Assembly: GCA_038211295.1 (NCBI GenBank)
Contig: JBBQVS010000003.1
Span: 1-64,000 of the forward strand
Direction: 5' to 3'
DNA length: 64,000 nucleotides
Source: JBBQVS01 sp038211295
Lineage (GTDB): Bacteria > Chloroflexota > Ktedonobacteria > Ktedonobacterales > Ktedonobacteraceae
In this document: positions 50,731 through 59,164 of the stretch, one piece after another
Layout of the letters: every line of letters begins with the position of its first letter
Numbering within the stretch: position 1 is the first letter of the stretch
Made by a program: the position numbers and the translations under genes
The notes under the pieces: model-generated
What the model saw: the letters and a program-made list of their open reading frames with translations, nothing else
Told to the model about the DNA's origin: nothing
The model's database searches: none

Positions 50731-52107
50731 TTACTGTTGTTGTGAATTCAGCAGTTCTCTGGCAATCTTTGCCGCTCCATCCTTGTCCTCCGGCGACAGC
50801 GCACCATCGATGACCAGGCTCAGTAATTGCTCTTTGATGGGGCGGAGCCAGGGGCCGGGGCCAAGCTGAAACATTGCCATGAGTTCATTGCCATCGAGTG
50901 GACTCTTGATGGGGACGCGTTCAGCATCTTCTTTGAGCTGTTGCCCACGTTCGCCAAGTTCTGAGACGCGTGCCTCAGCACGATTGACTTTATCGGTACG
51001 ATAACTTGTGATGTCAGCACGCGAGAGTTCAAGCAGGTCGGTAAAGTCCTCGCCGCTATCAAGCATCAGGCGGCGAATCGCGCCATCCGTCCACTCAGAA
51101 CTATAGGCGTTGGCCCGCATGTGCAGACGTACCAGACGCGCGACGCTCTCGATAAAATCGCGGTCAAAGTGGAGCCGTTTGAGGATATCATGGGCCATAT
51201 ATGACCCAATGTCCTCATGCCCGAAGAAATGCACCTCGTTCTCTTTGACGGTGCGGGTGCGTGGCTTCGCGATATCGTGCAGCAGCGCGCTCCATCGTGT
51301 TTTCAAGCGCGGCGCGGAACGCTCGACCACCCGCAGCACATGTGCGTATACGTCCTTTGTATGCGGTGCGCGTAGCTGAGTGGATTGCTGGCTGACGCCG
51401 CGCAACTCTAATATCTCCGGTATAATCCACGCCATCAGGCCCAATTCTACCAGCAGATGTAGCCCTTTATCTGGGTGCGCGGAGAGCAATAGCTTGTTCA
51501 TCTCATCACGGATGCGTTCGCGACTGATCTTCTGCAACTTCGCGGCCTGGCGTTCGATGGAGCGTTGCGTCTCTACCTCAATCGCGAAGTCCAGTTGCGC
51601 GGCGAAACGAACGGCCCGCAAGAGGCGTAGGGGGTCCTCGTCGAAGCGTTTGTCCGGTTCCTCTCCAACAGCGCGTAGAATATGGGCGTCGAGGTCTCGC
51701 TGCCCATTGAAGAGGTCAATGATATGACCGTTGAGGGGATCGCGTGCCAGCGCGTTGATTGTGAAATCGCGGCGGCGCAGGTCTTCCGCGAGGTCTGTGC
51801 CAAAGCACACCTCTGGTTTACGCGACTCTGGATTGTAGCGTTCGCTCCGAAAGGTGGTAATCTCTACAATCGTGCTATCGTAGTGCAGGCGCACCGTCCC
51901 GAAACGCTCACCCACCAGCACAACCGCCGTGGGACGTGTTGGCGCAACCAGACGTTTTATCTCATCGGGATGGGCGTCTGTGGCGAGGTCGGCATCGGCG
52001 GATTGTTCGCGATGCAAGAGCACGTCGCGCACCGTCCCACCCACTATATAGAGTTGTTTCTGCTGAGCATGAAAAGCTTGTGCCAGCGTAAGAATTATAT
52101 CTAGCAT
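50731..52107 (-). CDS. CCA tRNA nucleotidyltransferase / poly(A) polymerase family protein with HD domain
   Basis: A 458-residue class II nucleotidyltransferase. The head domain has YIVGGTVRDVLLHR and the metal-binding pair in SADADLATDA, then FGTVRLHYDSTIVEITTFRSE, RRRDFTINALA and FDEDPLRLLRAVRFAAQL, all standard. The C-terminal HD domain contains RWSALLHDIAKPRT. Enzymes of this layout add CCA (or A) to tRNA 3' ends; the encoded tRNA-Asn in this window lacks CCA, which fits a need for such an enzyme. CCA versus A specificity cannot be read. The ATG has no Shine-Dalgarno; a TATTTT element lies about 8 bases before it. Confidence 0.9.
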   Translation of the reverse strand: MLDIILTLAQAFHAQQKQLYIVGGTVRDVLLHREQSADADLATDAHPDEIKRLVAPTRPTAVVLVGERFGTVRLHYDSTIVEITTFRSERYNPESRKPEVCFGTDLAEDLRRRDFTINALARDPLNGHIIDLFNGQRDLDAHILRAVGEEPDKRFDEDPLRLLRAVRFAAQLDFAIEVETQRSIERQAAKLQKISRERIRDEMNKLLLSAHPDKGLHLLVELGLMAWIIPEILELRGVSQQSTQLRAPHTKDVYAHVLRVVERSAPRLKTRWSALLHDIAKPRTRTVKENEVHFFGHEDIGSYMAHDILKRLHFDRDFIESVARLVRLHMRANAYSSEWTDGAIRRLMLDSGEDFTDLLELSRADITSYRTDKVNRAEARVSELGERGQQLKEDAERVPIKSPLDGNELMAMFQLGPGPWLRPIKEQLLSLVIDGALSPEDKDGAAKIARELLNSQQQ

Positions 52108-52315
52108 GATAAAATATGTGTGTCCGCTTCGTTATCATTTGGTGTACTGGTCGCTGTCCGAGTCAGGGGGTCGCACCGACTCAAAAACTCGCATGTACTG
52201 CGCTAGTAGTGCTGTCTGACGATGGAACTATTGTATCATGTTAGTATAGCCCCCTGTCAGTTCCCCGACATTTCTTCTTCTCGCCCAAAAGTCCTGACAT
52301 TCATGCGAATTCCTC

Positions 52316-52343
52316 TTGACGACTGAGTTATATCTGGTATACT
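52316..52343 (+). promoter_or_regulatory. Promoter of the 52415 membrane protein gene
   Basis: TTGACG (52316-52321), 16 bases, TATACT (52338-52343), about 70 bases before the start. In the 307-base divergent gap 52108-52414 nothing further is clear apart from a weak hairpin GAGTC...GACTC near 52158. Confidence 0.7.
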
Positions 52344-52414
52344 TACAAATAAGAAAATATGTTCTAATTTTTAGAACATGGACAGGCCCGCTACACTGAA
52401 TGGAGGATATCGCG

Positions 52415-53281
52415 ATGGGAACCGCACAGATCAAGAAGCAATCACAGGCAGTCGCAAGTGATGTTGAGGATGATGACTCCCTGTACGTGACGCGTATGCC
52501 CACGAGTGCGCGACGCTACAAATCGACGCCGCCCCCTGCTGAACAGGCCGCGCCAGCGACAAAGCTGATTACACGGGCAACGCGCGTCACTCCTGCGGTA
52601 CAAGTGCCACCAAAACTCGCGTCCGCTCCCCTGCCAGAGCACAACGCACCCGTTCGCGTCACCGACGACCCGACAACCAGAGCGCAACAGCAGGACCCGA
52701 TCACGCAGGGTAATCCAGTATTGCGCCGCCGCTCCAGTCTTGATACACAGCAAAACACAGCGAGAACAGCGTTACTCCCCGCCTCTCCTGTCTCCCCGGG
52801 CGTGGTGCAGGACATCACCTCTGACGATATCGCGACATCCATTACAGAACGCTTGCCCGTCCAGAAAAAGTTTCCGCTTGTGCCAGTTCTGATCGGTTCT
52901 GTCGTCACGATTGTACTGGTGATGATGCTAAGCGCACTCGGCTCCTGGTGGCACGCCTATCAAGACGATTTAAACTACGGACGCCCACGTACCTCACAGC
53001 TGGATGCAGTCGTGGGACACGGCGATAGTGCCGCGCACCCAAGCCATTTTATCTTTCTCAATCTGCATCGACATATCCAAATCATTGAAATCTCTGGCGG
53101 AGACGCGGCCCACACTCATATTTATGCAGGCCCCGTACTCTATGGCGATGGACAAGACATGACACCCGTCACTGGTGAATTCAAAGATGTCGGCAAGAAT
53201 GGTAAACCCGAATTGATCGTTCACATTGGCGACCAGCAAATCGTCTACGTGAATGATGGCACAGCTTTTCACCTACAATAA
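52415..53281 (+). CDS. Single-pass membrane protein, unrecognised ectodomain (paralogue 2)
   Basis: A 288-residue protein built like that of 48733: a disordered cytoplasmic part of about 150 residues, a membrane helix (VPVLIGSVVTIVLVMMLSAL, about 158-180) and an ectodomain of about 105 residues. The ectodomain opens YGRPRTSQLDAVVGHGDSAA and continues HPSHFIFLNLH, an ISGGDAAHTHIYAGP strand, MTPVTGEFKDVGKNGKPELI and IVYVNDGTAFHLQ. Identity to paralogue 1 is high only in this ectodomain, which suggests that it is the working part. GGAGG lies 8 bases before the ATG at 52415; an ATG at 52400 overlaps that site and is unlikely. Function unknown. Confidence 0.72.
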   Translation: MGTAQIKKQSQAVASDVEDDDSLYVTRMPTSARRYKSTPPPAEQAAPATKLITRATRVTPAVQVPPKLASAPLPEHNAPVRVTDDPTTRAQQQDPITQGNPVLRRRSSLDTQQNTARTALLPASPVSPGVVQDITSDDIATSITERLPVQKKFPLVPVLIGSVVTIVLVMMLSALGSWWHAYQDDLNYGRPRTSQLDAVVGHGDSAAHPSHFIFLNLHRHIQIIEISGGDAAHTHIYAGPVLYGDGQDMTPVTGEFKDVGKNGKPELIVHIGDQQIVYVNDGTAFHLQ

Positions 53282-53288
53282 GTATCCT

Positions 53289-53320
53289 GTGCGGGTCTGA
53301 GTATCAGGCCCGTGCATTTT
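53289..53320 (+). terminator. Probable terminator after the 52415 gene
   Basis: An imperfect stem GTGCGGGTCTG / CAGGCCCGTGC with a five-base loop is followed by ATTTT. It contains G-T pairs and a mismatch. Confidence 0.45.
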
Positions 53321-53425
53321 GCGGCCACACCCAAAAGTCCCCAAAATTTGCCTCACATGCTGTTCCTCATGCAGAATGGTGAAACAAAGATTCAGTTTCA
53401 TGGTATCATAAAGATTCTCTACCAC

Positions 53426-53454
53426 TTGACAGATAGAACACATATTCTTATTCT
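53426..53454 (+). promoter_or_regulatory. Promoter of dnaE
   Basis: TTGACA (53426-53431), 17 bases, TATTCT (53449-53454), 40 bases before the dnaE ATG. Confidence 0.7.
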
Positions 53455-53494
53455 TTATATAACACTACTATATTCTGGCTACGGAGGGCAAGTT

Positions 53495-56400
53495 ATGGCT
53501 ACCGATTTCGCGCATCTGCACGTCCACAGCGAATATTCGCTACTTGACGGTTTTAGTCGTATCAAAAAACTGGTGCAACAGACAAAAGCGCAGGGCATGA
53601 ACCATCTGGCAATTACCGATCACGGCGCGATGTATGGAGCTATCGAGTTTTACAAAGCGTGCAAGGCGGGTGGCGTCAATCCTGTGATTGGCATTGAAGC
53701 CTATCTTACAGAGGATATGAAAGACCACTCGAAGCGGTTCAGTGACGACTATCACCACCTGCTGATGGTAGCGAAAAACAATACGGGCTATAACAACCTG
53801 ATGCGCCTGACAACCATCGCCCACACCGAAGGGTGGCACTTGCGCCCACGTATGGACAAGAAAGCACTCGAAAAACACGCCGAAGGCATTATCGTTACCA
53901 CGTCCTGCCTCTCCGGCGAAATTCCTAAGTTACTGCTCAAGGACGAGATCGAAAAGGCATATAAGACGGCAGAATGGTATCAGGACGTATTTGGGCGAGA
54001 AAATTTCTATATCGAACTGCAAGAACATCATGGTATTTTTGATGACGGACAACCTTCGCCGCAGGCACGACTCAACCAGCTTCTGTACGAGATGCACAAA
54101 AAGTTGCAAATCCCAATGGTCGCAACCAACGACCTGCACTATGTCGAAGCTCACGATCACGAGTCGCACGATGTTTTGCTATGCGTACAAACGGGCAAAC
54201 AGCTTGACGCGCCCAAGCGTATGCGCTTCGATAGCAACGAATATTTTCTCAAAAGTCCCGCAGAAATGGGCCTGCTTTTCCCGGAATTGCCCGACGCGCT
54301 GACCAATAGCGTGCGTATCGCGGAGCAGTGCGATGTAAACCCGCTCGCGTACAAGGCAAAACTCCCAAATTACACCATTCCCGCAGGCTATAACACGCAG
54401 GATGAGTACCTGTATTCGCTCTGTCTTGCGGGTGTCGATGAGCGTTTTGGTGGTATGAACGACAAGATTAAGTATCAGCTTGACTATGAATTCAACATGA
54501 TAGCGCAAAAGGGCTTTATCCCCTATTTTCTGATCGAGTGGGATTTCGTCAACTATGCACGTTCGCGCGGTATTCGCTGCTCCGCCAGAGGTTCGGCGGC
54601 GGGTAGCGTGCTGGCCTACACGCTTGGCATCACCAATGTTGACCCGATACGCTATCAGTTGCCGTTTGAACGTTTCTTCAATACCGAACGCGCGGACATG
54701 CCCGATATCGATATGGACTTCCCAGACAACCGCCGTGAAGAAGTTATCGAATACGTGACAAACAAGTACGGCAATGATTGTGTTGCCCAGATGGTGACAT
54801 TCAACACAATGGCGGCAAAGGCGGCGGTTAAGGACGTAGCACGCGTCATGGGACAGCAAGATGTGGGTGATCGCATCACGCGGCTCATTCCCACCGGCCC
54901 AAAGGTAACACTGCAAGGCTCGCTGGACTCCGTGCGCGAACTAAACGCGCTCTATCACGAGAGTACGCCAGTGAAAGAGATCATTGAGCAGGCACTCAAG
55001 TTGGAAGGCTCCGTGCGCTCGACGGGCGTTCACGCGGCAGGCGTTATCGTCGCGAACGAATCGCTTGAGCATTTTGTGCCGTTGCAGTTGCGTGATTCAA
55101 AAGACCCTAAGAAGGGGCGCATCACACAGTATGAGCAGGCACACCTCGAAGAACTGGGCCTTATCAAGTTCGACTTTCTTGGCCTCTCTAACTTGACCAT
55201 TCTCGATAACGCGGTCAATTTCATCAAAGCTTCGCGCAACGAAGACATTATTCTAGAGAAGATACCGCTTGACCCGATAGGCGAAGAGGAGCAGGATAGG
55301 AAGCGCGAAAAGTCGTTTGAACTGCTGGCAAGTGGTGAAACAACGGGTATCTTTCAGTTGGAAGGTCCCAAGATGCGCGAGTATATCAAGCAACTCAAGC
55401 CGCAGCGCGTCGAAGACATCATGGCAATGATTGCGCTCTACCGTCCCGGCCCGATGGAGAGTATTCCCGATTTCATCGCCGCGAAGCATGGACGCAAGAA
55501 AATCACCTATCTGGACCCGCGCCTGTCAGAGTGGCTTGAAGAGTCATACGGTATCATTGTGTATCAAGATCAAGTGTTGTTTATCGCGGTCAACATGGCA
55601 GGCTTCTCGTGGGGCAAGGTCAATAAGTTCCGTAAAGCTCTGAGCAAGAAGTTGATGGTCGAGGTCGAGGGCTACAAAGTTGATTTTGTCAAAGGGTGTG
55701 TCACGAACGGCATGAAGCAGAAGGACGCCGAAGAACTTTTTACATTGGTCATGCCATTTGGTGGCTATGGTTTCAACAAAGCGCACGCCGCAAGTTACGC
55801 GGTTGTCTCATTCTACACGGCGTATCTCAAGGCGAACTATACCGCAGAGTTTATGGCGGCGACGATGACCACCGAGGCGGCGGATGCTAAGAAGATTGCT
55901 GGGGCCATCGCCGAATGTAAGCGTATGGGTGTCGAGGTGCTGGGGCCTGATGTTAACATGAGTGATCGTGGCTTCACCGTGCAATACGGGGGAGTGCGCT
56001 TTGGTCTGTTAGCAATCAAGGGCATCGGTGAAGGGCCAATTGAGGAAGTTTGCCGTGTGCGCGAGGAAAGCGGCCCATTCCGCAATCTCGCGGACTTCTG
56101 CACGCGCGTTGACCCCAAGAGTGTGGGCAAGGGCGCGATTGAAACGCTTATCAAGGCGGGTGCCTTCGACTCGCTTGAAGATGGCGAGGGTGTACGGCAC
56201 ATGTTGCTTAACGCGGTTGACCGCGCCATAAGCTTTGGCAAATCCGAACGCGCAGCGAAAGCACACGGCATGGTGAGCCTCTTCGGGGATGCAGAAGAGG
56301 TAAGCAATGGCATCGAGTTTTCGCTGAACGCGAAGACGCAGGAGATTCCCCGGAAGCAGTTGCTGAACTGGGAAAAAGAGTTAATTGGTGTGTACGTCTC

Positions 56401-57019
56401 AAAGCATCCACTCGCCTATCTCTCTGACGTGATGAAGGATATAGTCAAGCACAATACAGGCATGATTACCGAAGAGCACGACAAACAAAAGGTGGTACTG
56501 GGTGGCATGATTACCGAAGCCAAGCGCATCACCACAAAAAAGGGCGAGACCATGTGTGTGGTTACGCTAGAAGATATGTTTGGCAGCATTGGCGTGACCA
56601 TTTTCCCCAAAGACTATGAGCGGACGGCAGAGTTATGGGTCGAGGATTCGGTGGTGATTGTCTATGGTGAGGTGCAAATACGCCGCGACGAGCCAAACAT
56701 TCTCTGTAGCCGCGCCGAGCGACTTAAAGCCGTTGATGAAGAGATGGATCGTGTACAATATCACGTCTGGCTTACGCTCCAACTAAGCGGCGATAGCGAT
56801 AGAGCAGTTTCTAACGATATCATGAAAGTACAAGACATGCACCGCTTCATCTCGGAACGTCCCGGACGCGATCACTATGATGTGTTCGTTATCAACGGCG
56901 AGTGGAAGACACGACTTGTACCAGAGAATAACACAATGCACTACACAAAAGAACTTCATGCGAGACTAGAAGGCTTACTAGGGCGTGACGCGATTGAGGT
57001 GCAGGTCATACCACGCTGA
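53495..57019 (+). CDS. dnaE: DNA polymerase III alpha subunit
   Basis: A 1174-residue DnaE, the replicative polymerase. It starts with the PHP domain (FAHLHVHSEYSLLDGFSRI, ITDHGAMYGAIEFY) and the polymerase core follows, with catalytic Asp residues in PDIDMDFPDNRREEV (about 402-408) and CSARGSAAGSVLAYTLGI. Next are the fingers (YRPGPMESIPDFI), a helix-hairpin-helix region (FGLLAIKGIGEGPIEEV) and an OB domain (VVLGGMITEAKRITTKKGE). The PHP metal ligands look preserved, so proofreading may reside here. GGAGGG lies 6 bases before the ATG at 53495; an open frame continues upstream to 53312 but covers the promoter. Confidence 0.96.
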   Translation: MATDFAHLHVHSEYSLLDGFSRIKKLVQQTKAQGMNHLAITDHGAMYGAIEFYKACKAGGVNPVIGIEAYLTEDMKDHSKRFSDDYHHLLMVAKNNTGYNNLMRLTTIAHTEGWHLRPRMDKKALEKHAEGIIVTTSCLSGEIPKLLLKDEIEKAYKTAEWYQDVFGRENFYIELQEHHGIFDDGQPSPQARLNQLLYEMHKKLQIPMVATNDLHYVEAHDHESHDVLLCVQTGKQLDAPKRMRFDSNEYFLKSPAEMGLLFPELPDALTNSVRIAEQCDVNPLAYKAKLPNYTIPAGYNTQDEYLYSLCLAGVDERFGGMNDKIKYQLDYEFNMIAQKGFIPYFLIEWDFVNYARSRGIRCSARGSAAGSVLAYTLGITNVDPIRYQLPFERFFNTERADMPDIDMDFPDNRREEVIEYVTNKYGNDCVAQMVTFNTMAAKAAVKDVARVMGQQDVGDRITRLIPTGPKVTLQGSLDSVRELNALYHESTPVKEIIEQALKLEGSVRSTGVHAAGVIVANESLEHFVPLQLRDSKDPKKGRITQYEQAHLEELGLIKFDFLGLSNLTILDNAVNFIKASRNEDIILEKIPLDPIGEEEQDRKREKSFELLASGETTGIFQLEGPKMREYIKQLKPQRVEDIMAMIALYRPGPMESIPDFIAAKHGRKKITYLDPRLSEWLEESYGIIVYQDQVLFIAVNMAGFSWGKVNKFRKALSKKLMVEVEGYKVDFVKGCVTNGMKQKDAEELFTLVMPFGGYGFNKAHAASYAVVSFYTAYLKANYTAEFMAATMTTEAADAKKIAGAIAECKRMGVEVLGPDVNMSDRGFTVQYGGVRFGLLAIKGIGEGPIEEVCRVREESGPFRNLADFCTRVDPKSVGKGAIETLIKAGAFDSLEDGEGVRHMLLNAVDRAISFGKSERAAKAHGMVSLFGDAEEVSNGIEFSLNAKTQEIPRKQLLNWEKELIGVYVSKHPLAYLSDVMKDIVKHNTGMITEEHDKQKVVLGGMITEAKRITTKKGETMCVVTLEDMFGSIGVTIFPKDYERTAELWVEDSVVIVYGEVQIRRDEPNILCSRAERLKAVDEEMDRVQYHVWLTLQLSGDSDRAVSNDIMKVQDMHRFISERPGRDHYDVFVINGEWKTRLVPENNTMHYTKELHARLEGLLGRDAIEVQVIPR

Positions 57020-57163
57020 TGTTTCCCATGGGAAGCTAAAGAAACCTTTATTCTCTGTTATTCGTATATTCACTATGTATTGGGAGGCTCTTATAGTCTC
57101 CCTATGAAATATGTGACCTTCTTTTATAAAGAAAAGGCTAAAATAATCGTGGGTTCCGAATAC

Positions 57164-58810
57164 ATGGGGCCATTATCAGACCCCGATAAGCAGCAGGCAT
57201 TTTCCGCAGGTAGCCCAAGTGGAGGCCATTATCAGCAGCAGGAGCCGAGTTATCGTGAGCATGTCACGCAGCCACTCAGCGGTCTGTCTGCGCCACAACC
57301 TGCCCCGTTGCCCTATCCACAACAGCAGCAGTCCCCACGAGGTCAACAGGGACAACCCTATTATCCTCCTGGCTACGCTCAGTACCCTGGTCAGCAACAG
57401 CAGTACCTGAACAATGAATATAGACAACCGCAGCAATACCAGCAACCAGCATACTATGCCCCCAATGGCTATAGTGCGCCCCTTTCAGGCTATCCCGCCT
57501 ATGGAAATGGACATGCTTACCCCTACTATGGCTATCCTATGTACGCGCCCGCGCGTCCAAAGCGTGACGGGTATCTGTTCGCAATGGCAATTATCTCGCT
57601 TGTCTGTTCGTCGCTCGTCGCCATTGGTGGTGGGTTAAGCGCACTTTTTCTGGTAGGCTTATCGTTGCTTCCGGCGGACAGGTTGAGTCAACAGCAAGGC
57701 CAGTTGTTCGGGGGTGTGGTGCTTCTCGTCGCGTTTACACTCGCCGGCGGGCTTGGTGGAAGTTTTGGCATTTTTCACAGTATTCGTTCGCTTATTAGGA
57801 AGCCGTCCGCGTCATTCAAGTTGCCCGCTTGGTGGATTTTCCTGGTCGCGTATATTGTCGTTATTGTTATCGCAGCGATTCTTCGCGCGAATGGTCTGGC
57901 GGTTACGAACCTACCGCTCTCGATCTTTTTGATCGCGCTGGCGGGCCTGCTCCCCGCGCTGACGATTCTCGCGCTTGGCGTGCGGCGTCTACACTTCCCG
58001 CGTAACGCGCGCTGGCCCACAAGTTGGAGGCGTTTCACGCTGGCTCTCGCGAGTGGCGCAACGCTTTCCATTGTACTGGCTCTGATTTTCGAGAGTATTC
58101 TTACGGTGGTCGCGGCAGGTCTACTCAAAACAAATTCAGGCTTTTCGCTGGACAACCCCAGTCAGGCACTACCGTCTGACCCATGTGCAATCGGCTTTCT
58201 GTTTGTGCTTGTCTCTGTGATCGCGCCGCTTGTCGAGGAAGCGGTAAAGCCGCTCGCGGTTATCGCGATGATTGGGCGTATCGAGAGCGCGGCGGAGGCG
58301 TTTGTGCTGGGTCTGGGGTGTGGCATTGGTTTTAACTTGATCGAGACATCTGGTTATATCAGTTCGGGCTACCAAAACTGGCTCGATATCGCGCTTCAAC
58401 GCAGCACCGCCGGCCTGTTACACGGCCTGGGTGCCGCGATGGTTTCTCTGGGTTGGTACTACCTGACACATCCAAAGGCAAGCAATCACCGCTTTCTACT
58501 GGGCTTCGGATGTATGCTATACGCGGTATTGCAACACGCCATCTGGAATGGTTCGTTTGGTCTACAATTACTTCCCGCGCCAATCGGCCCCTATCTCGCT
58601 AACGGCGTGGTTGGCAGTGGCGCGTTCGCGTTCTCGTCCTTCCTGCTCGTATACATTGTCGAGTCTATCCTTATGCTCGCCTTCTTCTTGTTTGTAACGG
58701 GCAAGATACGTAAGAATAACACACTTACACCGCCCACTGCTCCGCAGAGCGAGAAGCAACCAGTTCAACCAACTCTCACAGCTATGCCACAGGCTCAGGT
58801 GCGAGTATAG
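57164..58810 (+). CDS. PrsW-family intramembrane protease with Gln/Pro/Tyr-rich N-terminus
   Basis: About 548 residues. The first 125 are low complexity (YPQQQQSPRGQQGQPYYPPG is typical). Then come about ten membrane helices. The second half matches PrsW: APLVEEAVKPLAVIAMIGRI (the EExxK motif, about residue 358), LGLGCGIGFNLIETSGYI and LLHGLGAAMVSLGWYY, LQHAIWNGSFG. PrsW proteins cleave membrane anti-sigma factors in Bacillus and related bacteria. A start at 57080 is in frame, but 57164 follows a TAAAAT element and begins the clearly coding part. A strong terminator follows the stop. Confidence 0.82.
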   Translation: MGPLSDPDKQQAFSAGSPSGGHYQQQEPSYREHVTQPLSGLSAPQPAPLPYPQQQQSPRGQQGQPYYPPGYAQYPGQQQQYLNNEYRQPQQYQQPAYYAPNGYSAPLSGYPAYGNGHAYPYYGYPMYAPARPKRDGYLFAMAIISLVCSSLVAIGGGLSALFLVGLSLLPADRLSQQQGQLFGGVVLLVAFTLAGGLGGSFGIFHSIRSLIRKPSASFKLPAWWIFLVAYIVVIVIAAILRANGLAVTNLPLSIFLIALAGLLPALTILALGVRRLHFPRNARWPTSWRRFTLALASGATLSIVLALIFESILTVVAAGLLKTNSGFSLDNPSQALPSDPCAIGFLFVLVSVIAPLVEEAVKPLAVIAMIGRIESAAEAFVLGLGCGIGFNLIETSGYISSGYQNWLDIALQRSTAGLLHGLGAAMVSLGWYYLTHPKASNHRFLLGFGCMLYAVLQHAIWNGSFGLQLLPAPIGPYLANGVVGSGAFAFSSFLLVYIVESILMLAFFLFVTGKIRKNNTLTPPTAPQSEKQPVQPTLTAMPQAQVRV

Positions 58811-58829
58811 TTTGATGGTTTAATGGAAG

Positions 58830-58869
58830 AGCATAGTCTGAAAAAATATCTTTCAGACTATGCTTTTTT
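58830..58869 (+). terminator. Rho-independent terminator after the PrsW-like gene
   Basis: AGCATAGTCTGAAA (58830-58843) and TTTCAGACTATGCT (58851-58864) pair perfectly, followed by T to 58869. Confidence 0.9.
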
Positions 58870-58884
58870 CCGTATCACAAAAGT

Positions 58885-58912
58885 TTAACCTCGCAATAAC
58901 GCAGACTTAACA
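58885..58912 (+). promoter_or_regulatory. Orphan Pho box: three TTAAC-like repeats, 11 bases apart
   Basis: TTAACC (58885), ATAACG (58896) and TTAACA (58907) repeat the unit and spacing seen before pstS. A fourth, weaker unit (ATCACA, 58874) keeps the phase. The region 58913-59164 that it faces holds no convincing gene: a frame from GTG 58965 runs into the 3' end of the M20 gene on the opposite strand and lacks a ribosome binding site. A hairpin GCGAGAGG/CCTCTCGC lies at about 59115-59142. Confidence 0.55.
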
Positions 58913-59164
58913 TGCCGGGTTTACACTACAGATAAGCACATTTTCACAACAGGCGAACGTAGAAGTGCGTGAAGCGAGCGTTTCTGATTTTGTATACTCT
59001 CTCAGAACCTCCACTCGTATCCTCCGTTTACCACTCACACCCGTGACGGTTTTGCTTTTTAGCGGCGGTCATGGCCTCAAGTCACGACACTGTAACAGGT
59101 GCTCGTGTAAGCGGGGCGAGAGGTATACTTCGAGCCTCTCGCTCTTAGGGCAACAAGATGCTCT

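Noticed and set aside
52400..52414. Earlier ATG of the second paralogue
   Set aside because: It overlaps the GGAGG that serves the ATG at 52415.
53312..53494. 61-codon N-terminal extension of dnaE
   Set aside because: The stretch contains the TTGACA-17-TATTCT promoter, has no likeness to DnaE, and GGAGGG precedes the ATG at 53495.
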